A stretch of 31,522 nucleotides of DNA from Pyrinomonas sp040289685 (GTDB taxonomy: Bacteria > Acidobacteriota > Blastocatellia > Pyrinomonadales > Pyrinomonadaceae): assembly GCF_040289685.1 (NCBI RefSeq), contig NZ_PSLQ01000039.1, positions 1 to 31,522 of the forward strand, in the 5' to 3' direction. Below, in pieces: positions 17,171 to 25,961 of this stretch (positions are counted from its first letter, which is position 1; each line of letters starts with the position of its first letter). Both the position numbers and the translations under genes were made by a program. Under the pieces are notes generated by a model that was given only the letters and a program-made list of their open reading frames with translations, was not told where the DNA came from and did no database searches.

Positions 17171-18594
17171 TGGTCGTGGTCACCTCCATCCCAGATGTCA
17201 TCGGCGTGTTCATAAGCTGTGCGGCGCGGGCGCGGCGCGGGCGGCGGCGCGCCGCCCTGTGCGGGCGGGCGATTGGGTTCAGCCTGTTCCAGTTGCGCCC
17301 GCTCGCGTTCGAGTTCAGCCCGGCGTACCAGATCTTGCTGCCGATCGAAGAAGACTTCGCCATCGACGAACGTCATTTCGACGCGCGAATAAACGCTGAA
17401 CGGGTGGCCGCTCCAGATGGCAAGATCGGCATCTTTGCCGACGTCGATCGAGCCGACGCGATCATCGATTCCCAATTGCCACGCCGGATTGAGCGTAATC
17501 AACTTGAGCGCCTCCTCTTCGGTCAAGCCGCCGTACTTCATCATTTTGGCGGCCTCGATGTTCAACCGACGCGCGCGCTCATCCGAGTCTGAGTTGATCG
17601 AGACGTTGACGCCATGTCGCACCATGATCGCGGCATTGTACGGGATGGCGTCGTAGGCTTCGATCTTATAAGCCCAGAAATCAGCGAAGGCGGAGGCTCC
17701 AGCGCCGTGCCGGGCGATTTCGCTTGCGACCTTGTAGCCTTCAAGCACGTGCTGGAAGGTGCGCACTTTGAAGCCGAACTCCTCGGCCAGCCTGATGAGC
17801 ATCAGGATCTCGTCGGCGCGGTAGCAATGCGCATGAACCAGTCGTTTGCCCTCCAATATTTCGACGAGCGGTTCGAGTTGGAGGTCGCGGCGCGGCGGGA
17901 TCAAGTTCTTTTCGCCGCGCGCCAACCGGGCGCGGTATTCATCCCACGCGGCCTTGTAGTTGCGCGCACGCGTAAACGCATCACGGATGGTCTCTTCAAC
18001 GCCCATGCGCGTCGCCGGGTAGCGACGTGGCTGGCCCGGCAGCGGCGGGAAATTGGAGCGTTTCGGGTTCTCGCCGAGGGCGAACTTGATGCCGGGCGGC
18101 GCGCCGGGAAAGATGAACTCTTCGACGGGGCGCCCGTATTTGATCTTGACGACGGTGTTCTGCCCGCCGATGGCGTTGGCTGAGCCGTGAAGGATGTTGA
18201 GCGTCGTGACGCCGCCGGCGAGCTCTCGATAAAGATCGACATCGGTCGGGTTGAGCACATCGCGGATGCGCGCCATTGACGTAACCGAGAGCGTCCCTTC
18301 ATTAACGGCGTCGATCATCGAGTGTGAATGGCAGTCGATGATGCCGGGCATGACGTACTTGCCCGTAGCGTCGATCACTCTGGCATTGGCCCCGGCGCGC
18401 AAGTTCTGTCCGATGGCGGCGATCTTGCCGTTGCGAATGAGCACGTCGCTGTTACGCAGCGTGCCGCGCGAAACCGTGAGCACAGTCGCGTTGCGAATCA
18501 GCGTTTCCGTTGGCGCGCTCGATTGCGTCTGCGCTGGTGCCGCTGGAACGAAAAAGAGCATCGAGGCGATCAAAAGCATGGCTTGTCGTTTCAT
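17167..18594 (-). CDS. Exported amidohydrolase with intact metal site (operon gene 2)
   Basis: A metal-dependent amidohydrolase of 475 residues, with an N-terminal signal peptide (1-22, ending APAQ). Metal-binding candidates are present: H89 and H91 in PGIIDCHSHS, H254 and H256 in VHAHCYRADE, H282 in FQHVLEG, and D336 in NSDSDE. The small beta domain is normal (TLIRNATVLTVSRG and VGSIDVGKDADLAIWSGHP). The C-terminus carries a Pro/Arg-rich low-complexity stretch (about 440-460). It overlaps its upstream neighbour by 4 bases and its downstream neighbour by 4 bases, so the three are translationally coupled. It is the only member of the trio that looks catalytically competent. It may cleave peptides or other cyclic or linear amides in the periplasm; the substrate is unknown. 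Confidence 0.9.
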   Translation of the reverse strand: MKRQAMLLIASMLFFVPAAPAQTQSSAPTETLIRNATVLTVSRGTLRNSDVLIRNGKIAAIGQNLRAGANARVIDATGKYVMPGIIDCHSHSMIDAVNEGTLSVTSMARIRDVLNPTDVDLYRELAGGVTTLNILHGSANAIGGQNTVVKIKYGRPVEEFIFPGAPPGIKFALGENPKRSNFPPLPGQPRRYPATRMGVEETIRDAFTRARNYKAAWDEYRARLARGEKNLIPPRRDLQLEPLVEILEGKRLVHAHCYRADEILMLIRLAEEFGFKVRTFQHVLEGYKVASEIARHGAGASAFADFWAYKIEAYDAIPYNAAIMVRHGVNVSINSDSDERARRLNIEAAKMMKYGGLTEEEALKLITLNPAWQLGIDDRVGSIDVGKDADLAIWSGHPFSVYSRVEMTFVDGEVFFDRQQDLVRRAELERERAQLEQAEPNRPPAQGGAPPPAPRPRRTAYEHADDIWDGGDHDQ

Positions 18595-20639
18595 CTTTCA
18601 CCTCCTTGTGGGCGCGTACCCGTGAAAGAGACTGTGCCGCGCGGCGAAGAGACCGTGCCGCTCATCTGATTGCCCTGCACCTTTCCGCTGACCGTGATGG
18701 TGAAGCTCTCTCCACCGAAGGTCACGTTGGTCGTGAAGCGAAAACCGTCGGTGCCAACTGCGCCATCGCTGATTTCCGAAGAGCCGAGCGCGCTTTGAAG
18801 CGTGCCTGTGAAGCGCTCGCCCTGTTGGCGCAGCGTGAGCGTGGCGGGCAACGCTTGGTCGCCGAGGTCGAAGGTCAAATTCCACGTGCCGGAAAGATCG
18901 GTCGAACCGCTCGGCGGAGGTGCCGGTTGCGTTCCGGCGCGTGACGGCGGTCCACCGGTGCGCGTGCCGGTGAAGCTAGCCGGGCTGCGTCCGACGATCT
19001 GCACCGTACCGCGCATCTCGTTGCCGGTGACGGTCCCGGTGAAGGTGGCTTCGGTGGTCTGCCCTTCGTACTCAATGCGCGCTGTGAAGCGGAATTCGCC
19101 TGCCGCGCTGATCGATCCGTTGGCGATGTCTGCCGTGCCGAGCGCGCCTTGAAGCGTGCCCGTAAGACGTTCGCCCTGTTGTTGCAGGTTGAGCGTCAGA
19201 TCATATTCACGCCCTTCTGTCGAAACCAAACGGAGCGTCCACGCACCCGAAGCTCCCGCCGATGGCGGACCAACCGCTGCTTCGGGACGAAGCTCGACCG
19301 GGCGCCCGTCGATGAAGACGTGGGCGATGCGGCGATTGCGGTCCAGCAGATCGCCGCGCGTGATCGTCAGGTTGGCGATCTTGCCCACCTCGATCGAGCC
19401 GAGCCGATCGGCCACGCCGAGGATCTCCGCTGCGCGAATGGTCATCGCACGCACAGCCTCATCGCGCGACAGGCCGTTTTCGACGGCACGCGCTGCGTTG
19501 TTCAAAAAGTCGCTCATGTTCGTCATGCCGCCGGATTGAAAGGCGAACTGAACGCCAGCGGCAGCCAGCCGCGCCGGGTTGCGCGGCGCTTCGACGCGCG
19601 CCCGCAGGACGCGCAGAGGTTCGGGATCGGCCTCTGGGTTGGGGGCCGTGGTGCGGCGCGGAAAGTTGAGCGAAACGAGCACGGGGACGCGCTGTTGGCG
19701 CAGACGGTCGGCGACTTTCCACGCTTCGGTGCCGCCAGCGATGATCGCTTTGAGATTGAACTCCTGCGCCAAATCGAGCGCGCGACGAATCTCGCGTTCC
19801 GTGTCGGCGTACATGACGACCGGCAACTGCCCCTTGATGACCGGAACGAGCGCGGCCAGAGATTTGTCCAGCTCGGGGCGACGCAACCCACGCGGGTTGC
19901 GTTCATAGGTTTGCCACGCTTGATCGTAGCGCTGCGCGTCCAACAACATCTGGCGAATCGCGGCGAAAACGCCCATCAACGAGCCGGGATAGGTGCCGCC
20001 CCGAAGCGGCGTAAAGCCGATGTGTAGGGCAATCGGCGAACGGATGATCATCTGTTGCGGCGTGTCGTCGGCGAGGTTGATGAGGGCCGATTGTCCGATG
20101 AAGATGCCCTCGCGCGGCGCACTGAGCGCTGCCGTGATTCCAGCGCTGCGCGCGGCCTCGATCTGCTCACCGCCCGGACGGACGAGGTCGGCGGCCATGA
20201 TCTCCGGTTGCAAGCCGGGCGGATACGGCGAATTAGGAGAAGAGAAGGCTGGAGTCGAGGGTTGCGTCAAGAAGGCGAGTAACCCTTGTCCTCCTCGCGG
20301 CGTCGGTTGCGGCGTCGGAGCCGGAATGCCGAGCGACGTATTGGCGTCGATCAGTCCTGGATAAACGGTCATGCCTGTCCCGTCGATGATGCGCGCATCG
20401 GCGGGTGGCGAGACATCGGGGCCAACAGCTTGAATCAATCCGTTGCGGATGACCACCGTCCCACGCTCGATGGTTGGACCAGCGAGCGTGACGAGGCGCG
20501 CATTGGTGATGGCGTAAGTGTTGATCGCTTCGACCGAAGTTTGTTGCTGCGCGTACAAAAGGCCACAGCGGGGGGCGACCAACGAAACGGCGCAAAGCGA
20601 AACGATGGTGACGAAGATGCGTAGTCGGGCGTTTTTCAT
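18591..20639 (-). CDS. Exported amidohydrolase-fold protein lacking metal ligands, with duplicated C-terminal beta domain (operon gene 1)
   Basis: First gene of the trio. The start at 20639 follows a strong GGAGGAG and begins a signal peptide (about 1-31, ending YAQ); an in-frame start at 20741 is less likely. The 682 residues hold an amidohydrolase fold (about 40-450) in which the metal ligands are gone: His-x-His reads N-T-S (DANTSLG at 98-104), the HAH segment reads VMY, QH reads AG (AGGTEAWKV), and the final Asp region reads FQSGGMTN. The small beta domain returns with VGKIANLTITRGDLL. Two homologous repeats follow, at about 465-560 and 582-676, each starting GxWxL, containing QQGERxTGTLQ and ALG, and ending SFTGTR, joined by a Pro-rich linker. 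These look like small beta-barrel or lipocalin-like modules. Function of the repeats is unknown. Confidence 0.88.
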   Translation of the reverse strand: MKNARLRIFVTIVSLCAVSLVAPRCGLLYAQQQTSVEAINTYAITNARLVTLAGPTIERGTVVIRNGLIQAVGPDVSPPADARIIDGTGMTVYPGLIDANTSLGIPAPTPQPTPRGGQGLLAFLTQPSTPAFSSPNSPYPPGLQPEIMAADLVRPGGEQIEAARSAGITAALSAPREGIFIGQSALINLADDTPQQMIIRSPIALHIGFTPLRGGTYPGSLMGVFAAIRQMLLDAQRYDQAWQTYERNPRGLRRPELDKSLAALVPVIKGQLPVVMYADTEREIRRALDLAQEFNLKAIIAGGTEAWKVADRLRQQRVPVLVSLNFPRRTTAPNPEADPEPLRVLRARVEAPRNPARLAAAGVQFAFQSGGMTNMSDFLNNAARAVENGLSRDEAVRAMTIRAAEILGVADRLGSIEVGKIANLTITRGDLLDRNRRIAHVFIDGRPVELRPEAAVGPPSAGASGAWTLRLVSTEGREYDLTLNLQQQGERLTGTLQGALGTADIANGSISAAGEFRFTARIEYEGQTTEATFTGTVTGNEMRGTVQIVGRSPASFTGTRTGGPPSRAGTQPAPPPSGSTDLSGTWNLTFDLGDQALPATLTLRQQGERFTGTLQSALGSSEISDGAVGTDGFRFTTNVTFGGESFTITVSGKVQGNQMSGTVSSPRGTVSFTGTRPQGGER

Positions 20640-21034
20640 GACTAATTCTCCTCCGTGCTCAAGCGCACGAGGGCGCTCCTCCTCAACGACCAAAGTCTTC
20701 GACGAACTCGAGCGGAAGGAACACGCCAAGCACGCGCCCAAGACGCACGAGCCTCAGGCCGCATGCTTGACGCGCCTGTTTTTACGGCGCACACGTGTCG
20801 AATGTTTCAAAGCGCGGCCCAAAATATCACGAGAGCAAACGAAAACAAAAGAAGACTCCGAGCCTATCGGTAACACGGGACTCGCCGCTGCATCCGTTCT
20901 CGTTTCGACGACACGAAAAACGAAATGCGGTCTCAACTTCATGCGGAAAATGTAGCGAAAGAGGCGCAACGCCGATCGTGTTCGCTGCGAGCAAGAGTTT
21001 CACTGCTGGGATGAGGCAGAGCGTTTGTTGCGCT
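20640..21034. other. Intergenic region between the amidohydrolase operon and rsmI
   Basis: The region must hold the promoter of the minus-strand amidohydrolase operon and the end of the rsmI transcript, but I cannot assign either firmly. An A-rich stretch near 20840-20856 becomes a T-rich run on the minus strand and follows a small CCGA/TCGG stem, a weak candidate terminator for rsmI. No convincing gene or RNA is present. Confidence 0.35.
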
Positions 21035-21937
21035 CTATTGGGTTCGACCTCTTTTCGTGCGCGATGCGGTACGTCCATCCCGTTCTGCAGCGAGCATCCT
21101 GTAGGCTTCGTCGCGTTGGATGCCGAGTTCGCGCGCCGCGCGTTTCAGCGCCGTGCGAAAATCTGCGCCATCGGCTTCAAGCTGCGCCACTCTTTCGGCC
21201 AGCTTTTGCGACCGGTTCGGTTGCGCTTCGACTTTTCGTTCGGCGATTTCGGTCCGGTCAATGACGAGCACGACTTCGCCGCGCGCGTTCTCCTTGCCGA
21301 AACGTTCGGCGAGTTCGCTCAAACGCCCGCGCACGATCTCCTCGTGGAGTTTGGTCAACTCGCGCGCCACAACCGCTTCGCGTTCGCCCAAAACCTCGCG
21401 TGCATCTGCGAGCGCTTCGGCCAGACGGTGCGGCGCTTCGTAGAAGATGAGCGTCGCGCCGATGGCGCGCGCTTCAGCTAAAGCCGCCCGCCGCGCGTTC
21501 TTTTTGGCTGGCAGAAAGCCGCCGAAGAAGAAACGGTCGGTCGGCAACCCCGAAGCGACCAGCGCGGCGACGAACGCGGCTGGACCGGGAACGGGCACCA
21601 CGCGCAGGCCGCGTTCGATGCAAGCGTGCACCAGACGGTAACCGGGATCGCTGATTGCAGGCGTGCCCGCATCGGTGACGAGCGCCACATCAGCGTCCGC
21701 TTCGATGCGCGCGACGATCTCTGCGGCGCGTTCGCGCTCGTTGTGTTCGTGGTAGCTGATGGTCGGGCGCTCGATACCGTAGTATGCGAGCAGTTTGCGC
21801 GTGTGGCGCGTGTCTTCGCAAGCGATCAGATCGACAGTGCGCAAAACGCGCAGCGCGCGTTGCGTGATGNNNNNNNNNNNNNNNNNNNNNNNNNNNNNNN
21901 NNNNNNNNNNNGCGACGACGTAGAGCGTGCCGCCCAT
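21035..21937 (-). CDS. rsmI: 16S rRNA 2'-O-methyltransferase RsmI, interrupted by an assembly gap
   Basis: SAM-dependent tetrapyrrole-methylase-fold enzyme that methylates C1402 of 16S rRNA on the ribose. The frame begins MGGTLYVV, then runs through the N block, and continues ITQRALRVLRTVDLIACEDTRHT. Other family motifs: SYHEHNE, ALVTDAGTPAISDPGYRLV, PVPGPAAFVAALVASGLPTD, FFFGGFLP and FYEAPHR. The C-terminal part ends with an RsmI-type extension. The gap removes the conserved ATPIGNLxD segment. Fifteen codons separate the flanks, where the family normally has nine, so the stated gap size is probably too large by 18 bases. It is encoded 18 bases downstream of an unrecognised gene and likely forms a pair with it. 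Confidence 0.93.
   Translation of the reverse strand: MGGTLYVVXXXXXXXXXXXXXXXITQRALRVLRTVDLIACEDTRHTRKLLAYYGIERPTISYHEHNERERAAEIVARIEADADVALVTDAGTPAISDPGYRLVHACIERGLRVVPVPGPAAFVAALVASGLPTDRFFFGGFLPAKKNARRAALAEARAIGATLIFYEAPHRLAEALADAREVLGEREAVVARELTKLHEEIVRGRLSELAERFGKENARGEVVLVIDRTEIAERKVEAQPNRSQKLAERVAQLEADGADFRTALKRAARELGIQRDEAYRMLAAERDGRTASRTKRGRTQ
21870..21911. other. Assembly gap (42 N)
   Basis: Forty-two undetermined bases inside rsmI. The codon entering the gap is GCN (Ala) and the one leaving it ends in C, which fits the Ala and Asp that bound the conserved motif in relatives. Confidence 1.
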
Positions 21938-21955
21938 TTCAGCGCCGATGCAGAG

Positions 21956-22462
21956 TTACCCGTCGAGCAACGCCGCGACGCGCGCGCGCAGCAGTTCGAC
22001 GGTGAAAGGTTGTTGATGACCGGCGGCATCGCGTGCCATCCAGCGCGGGGCGCCTTCGCGTTCGCAGACGAGGATGATCTCTTCGCGTGGGCCGCCGAAG
22101 CTTTGAATTCGCGCGGCGGCGAGACCGCCGCGCACGATCCCTTCGTGCGGGCGGCGTGGCCATCCAGCCTCGATGGTCAAAGCGCGGAAACCTGCGCCGC
22201 GTACCGTCAGACGGACGCCGTGCATGGTCGCATTGCCGACGCTGAATCGGTGGTCATCTTCGCGCTCCAAGACGAGGCTCTTCCCGCCACGATTCAGTTC
22301 GCCGACGATTTCGCTCAGTTCTCGGTGGAGCCATTCGATGCCGGCGACGCGCAGCCGGTCGTTTGAAGCGCGCAAGACCAAGTATTCGAGCACATCGTTC
22401 GGCCCTTCGCGGCGCGCGCGCTCTTTTGCTTCCCTTAGAAGTCGTTCATATGGGTCATCCAT
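21956..22462 (-). CDS. Conserved-looking protein of unknown function
   Basis: A 168-residue protein I do not recognise. It is predicted soluble: no signal peptide or membrane segment. The first 60 residues are charged and helical (LLREAKERARREG and IEWLHRELSEIVGELNRGG); the rest alternates strands, with a Gly/Arg-rich middle (VRGAGFRALTIEAGWPRRPHEGIVRGGLAAARI). It ends in a helix, VELLRARVAALLDG. Upstream, GGAG supports the start. It lies 18 bases before rsmI on the same strand and is divergent from the oxidoreductase gene, so it is probably co-transcribed with rsmI. Codon usage resembles the neighbours, which supports a real gene. Confidence 0.75.
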   Translation of the reverse strand: MDDPYERLLREAKERARREGPNDVLEYLVLRASNDRLRVAGIEWLHRELSEIVGELNRGGKSLVLEREDDHRFSVGNATMHGVRLTVRGAGFRALTIEAGWPRRPHEGIVRGGLAAARIQSFGGPREEIILVCEREGAPRWMARDAAGHQQPFTVELLRARVAALLDG

Positions 22463-22632
22463 CGCGTTCGATGCTCCGCCCGCGATGGTAACATTTTTCC
22501 GTCGCGCGAGGCGAACTTCAGCGACAGCGTAAGGTTGAAAGGTCGCTCGGAGAACGCGATGGCTTGTCGCCGTGCGAGTCGGCGTGGTAATAAAGCTCTC
22601 GGCCTAAAAACTTCCGCCAAGCTGACGAGAGC

Positions 22633-23727
22633 ATGAGCGACACGGTTCGCATCGGCATCATCGGCACCGGTTTTGCCCGCACGACGCAGATCCCAGCTTT
22701 TCTCGCTTGCGAGGGAGCGCGCGTGGTGGCCATCGCCAGCGGCCATCGCGCGAACGCCGAGCGCGTAGCGCAGACGTTCGGCATCCCGCATGTCGCCGAT
22801 CGCTGGCAGGAGTTGATCGCGCGCGACGATGTCGATCTGGTGAGCATCGTCACGCCGCCTTCAACGCACATGGAGATGGCGCTCGCCGCATTGGATGCCG
22901 GCAAGGCCGTGCTCTGCGAAAAGCCGATGGCGATGAACGCAGATGAGACGCGGCGCATGGTCGAGCGCGCCGAACGGAGCGGAGCTTTCGCGCTCGTCGA
23001 TCACGAACTGCGGTTTTTGAACGGACGGCGGCGGATGCGCGACATGGTCCGAGATGGCGCTATCGGCAAAGTAATCCACATCAAAATCCTCTTTCGCAAC
23101 GCGACGCGCGCGCATCCCGATCGCCCGTGGAACTGGTGGTCGGATGAAAAGCAGGGCGGCGGCGTGCTCGGTGCCATCGGCTCGCACGCTGTGGATTCCG
23201 TGCGCTGGTTGCTCGGAGCAGAAGTCAAAGAAATCTGCTGCTCGCTTGCGACGCACATCAAAGAGCGACGCGATGCGCAAACCGGTGCGCTGCGGCGCGT
23301 GACCTCGGATACGGAAGCGCTTCTTCTAATGCGCTTAGCGAAGACGGACTTGGTGGAAGACGCGACCGGATTGATCTCCCTGTCGGTGGTCGAAGCCGGA
23401 CAGCAGGAGCACTTCACAGAGATCTTTGGGAGGCGCGGTGCGCTGCGCATCGAAGAGCGCGGCGAACTCTGGCGCGCCGACCTCGACGCAAACCGGTGGG
23501 AGCAGGTGCCGGTCGAGCCGGACGATCTTGCCCCGGGTTTGCAGGACAACGGTTGGTCGCGCGGCTTCACCGCCTTTGCGCGCGCAATCGTCGCGGCGCT
23601 GCGCGAAGGGCGCCGGACGGTCGAAGAGGCGGCGACGTTCGCCGATGGACATCGCGTCCAACTCGTGCTCGATGCCGCGCGGCGCGCGCACGAGCGCGGC
23701 TGCTGGACCAGCGTGGACGCGCCTTGA
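22633..23727 (+). CDS. Gfo/Idh/MocA-family NAD(P)-dependent oxidoreductase
   Basis: A dehydrogenase of the sugar/inositol/glucose-fructose oxidoreductase family. The 364 residues have a Rossmann N-terminal domain with IGIIGTGFA (7-15), the hallmark CEKPMAMN (95-102), and the C-terminal alpha/beta substrate domain with the GAIGSHAVDSVRW signature, where H185 is the likely catalytic His. No signal peptide is present, so it acts in the cytoplasm. The Shine-Dalgarno sequence is weak. It is followed after about 104 bases by hyuA, and may belong to the same transcript, but the substrate (a sugar, a polyol or another cyclic alcohol) is not determined. Confidence 0.9.
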   Translation: MSDTVRIGIIGTGFARTTQIPAFLACEGARVVAIASGHRANAERVAQTFGIPHVADRWQELIARDDVDLVSIVTPPSTHMEMALAALDAGKAVLCEKPMAMNADETRRMVERAERSGAFALVDHELRFLNGRRRMRDMVRDGAIGKVIHIKILFRNATRAHPDRPWNWWSDEKQGGGVLGAIGSHAVDSVRWLLGAEVKEICCSLATHIKERRDAQTGALRRVTSDTEALLLMRLAKTDLVEDATGLISLSVVEAGQQEHFTEIFGRRGALRIEERGELWRADLDANRWEQVPVEPDDLAPGLQDNGWSRGFTAFARAIVAALREGRRTVEEAATFADGHRVQLVLDAARRAHERGCWTSVDAP

Positions 23728-23831
23728 GCTTTCGATTTGACCCGTGTCGTCCGGGCCAATCTGGACCAGAACTCTTATCGGTAGCGACCGAAGGATCTAT
23801 CGCGATTCTCCCAAAATCGCCACGCGGCTCG

Positions 23832-25871
23832 ATGAATATCGCCCAAGCTCAGAGAGCGCAACAGTCACGCTCCCGCCGACGCCTCGTTCGCATCGGCGTC
23901 GATACGGGCGGGACCTTTACGGATTTCATCTACAGCACTGGGCGGGAAGTTCGCGTCTTCAAACTCCCTTCGACGCCCGACGATCCGTCGCGCGCCGTGC
24001 TCGACGGCGTGCAACGCATCTGTGCGGAGTTGAAGCTTGCGTTTGATGAGATCGAAGTTGTGCATGGCACAACCGTCGGCACCAATGCGCTTCTCGAAAG
24101 GCGCGGCGCGCGCGTCGCTTTCATCACCACGCGCGGGTTCGAAGACATGCTCATTACGGGACGGCAGGCGCGTCCGCGCCTTTACGATCTCAACGTCACG
24201 CGCCCGGCACCGCTCGTCGCAGACGGGCTGAGCTTCGGCGTGCGCGAACGCACGGCGGCGGACGGAACGGCGCTCGAACTGCTCGACGATGAAGAAATCA
24301 ACGCGCTCGTTCGCCGTTTGCGCGAAGAGGATGTCGAAGCGGTGGCCGTCTGTTTGCTTTTCTCTTTCGCCAATCCAGAACACGAGCGTAAACTCGCCGC
24401 CGCTTTGGCTGAACTCGGGGTGCCGCTTTCGATCTCGCACCGAATCCTGCCCGAATACCGTGAGTACGAACGCGCCTCGACGACCGTCGCCAACGCCTAC
24501 CTTCAACCTTTGATGAGCCATTATCTCGGACGGCTCGGGCGTAATGTGCCGCGCTTGCGCATCATGCAATCATCGGGCGGAAGCATCGGCGCGCAGGTCG
24601 CGGCTGCGGAGCCCGTGCGCACGGTGCTTTCTGGTCCAGCAGGCGGCGTCGTTGGCGCGCTCCACGCGGCGCGGCAAGCGGGCGCACGCGATCACATCGC
24701 TTTCGATATGGGCGGAACTTCCACCGATGTGGCGCTTTGTGCCGACGGCGAAGTGCGCGCTACGCGCGAGACGATCGTGTCTGGCATTCCGATCGCCATT
24801 CCCTGTTTCGAGATTCACACCGTCGGAGCGGGCGGCGGCTCGATCGCGCGCGTTGACCGCGGCGGTTCGTTGCGCGTCGGGCCAGAGTCGGCTGGCGCCG
24901 ATCCCGGTCCAGCCTGCTATGGAAAGTCTGATCTGCCGACGGTGACCGATGCCAATCTGGTCCTAGGCCGACTAGGCAGCGATGCGCTGCTTGGTGGGGC
25001 GTTCCCGTTGGATGCTGAGCGCGCGCGCGCGGCTATTGAAGCTATAGCGCGCGAGATGAGCGCGCGCGTGCGGCGTGAAGTGAGCGCAGAAGAAGCCGCG
25101 CTTGGCATCATCCGCGTCGTCAATGCGCACATGGAGCGGGCCATTCGCGCTGTCTCCGTGGAGCGCGGTTACGATCCTCGCCGGTTCGCGCTCGTCACAT
25201 TTGGTGGCGCAGGCGGCCTCCATGCGGTCGCGCTTGCGCGCTCTTTGCGCATTCCGCGCGTCATCGTGCCGCGCGATCCCGGCGCCCTTTCGGCCTTCGG
25301 CGTGCTTGCTGCCGACGTCGTGCGGGAGCAGACGCGCACCGTCATGCTCGGCGGCGAAGCCGTCGAAAACCTCGAGCCTCTGTTTTGCGAACTCGAAGAG
25401 CAAGGCGCGCAGGCGCTGGAGCGCGAAGGCTTTCCGCGTCACAGTCAACGCCACGCGCGCTTTTTCGCCGCTCGCTATCGCGGACAATCTTTCGAGTTGG
25501 AACTCAAGTGGCGTCCGAGGTTGAATCTCAGCGAGACCTTTCATCGCGCGCACGAGCTGCGCTACGGTTACGCGCGCCGTCAAAGTCCGGTTGAAATCGT
25601 GAGCCTGCGCGTGCGCTCGACTGGAATCGTGGGCGAGATCGTTGGCCGAAGAGAACGAACGAAACGACCGCCGCGCATCAAAGCGCAGCGCGTTACCGTC
25701 GTTTTCGACGATGGGAAGCGAACAGCTCACCTTTATCGCCGCGAGGAGTTAAGGTCAAGAGTTCGGCTCGCTACGCCGTGCATCGTCGCGGAGTATTCCT
25801 CGACGACTCTGATCCCCGCTGGCGCGCGCGCGCGCGTGGATCGGTTCGGCAACCTGATCATCGAGCCTTGA
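23832..25871 (+). CDS. hyuA: Hydantoinase/5-oxoprolinase subunit A
   Basis: ATP-dependent subunit of the hydantoinase A/oxoprolinase family, with an actin-like ATPase fold. The open frame extends back to 23496, but that part overlaps the oxidoreductase gene; the start at 23832 gives 679 residues and places the phosphate motif GVDTGGTFTD at 22-31, as in relatives. Further motifs: HGTTVGTNALLER (78-90), TTRGFEDMLI, SISHRILPEYREYER, MQSSGG, GPAGGVVGA, DMGGTSTDV, GAGGGSIA, GADPGPACYG and TFGGAGGLHA. Family members open hydantoin, oxoproline or related lactam rings, or carboxylate acetone or acetophenone. The partner subunit B follows 90 bases later. The Shine-Dalgarno sequence is weak, so the start is not certain. 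Confidence 0.9.
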   Translation: MNIAQAQRAQQSRSRRRLVRIGVDTGGTFTDFIYSTGREVRVFKLPSTPDDPSRAVLDGVQRICAELKLAFDEIEVVHGTTVGTNALLERRGARVAFITTRGFEDMLITGRQARPRLYDLNVTRPAPLVADGLSFGVRERTAADGTALELLDDEEINALVRRLREEDVEAVAVCLLFSFANPEHERKLAAALAELGVPLSISHRILPEYREYERASTTVANAYLQPLMSHYLGRLGRNVPRLRIMQSSGGSIGAQVAAAEPVRTVLSGPAGGVVGALHAARQAGARDHIAFDMGGTSTDVALCADGEVRATRETIVSGIPIAIPCFEIHTVGAGGGSIARVDRGGSLRVGPESAGADPGPACYGKSDLPTVTDANLVLGRLGSDALLGGAFPLDAERARAAIEAIAREMSARVRREVSAEEAALGIIRVVNAHMERAIRAVSVERGYDPRRFALVTFGGAGGLHAVALARSLRIPRVIVPRDPGALSAFGVLAADVVREQTRTVMLGGEAVENLEPLFCELEEQGAQALEREGFPRHSQRHARFFAARYRGQSFELELKWRPRLNLSETFHRAHELRYGYARRQSPVEIVSLRVRSTGIVGEIVGRRERTKRPPRIKAQRVTVVFDDGKRTAHLYRREELRSRVRLATPCIVAEYSSTTLIPAGARARVDRFGNLIIEP

Positions 25872-25961
25872 ACGCTTTGACTGACTGAGATGAGAAGGAT
25901 TTCTCACGCAGCCGTATGGCCTTCAGCTTATCCGCATGCTTGAACGTCCAGACTGAACTCG

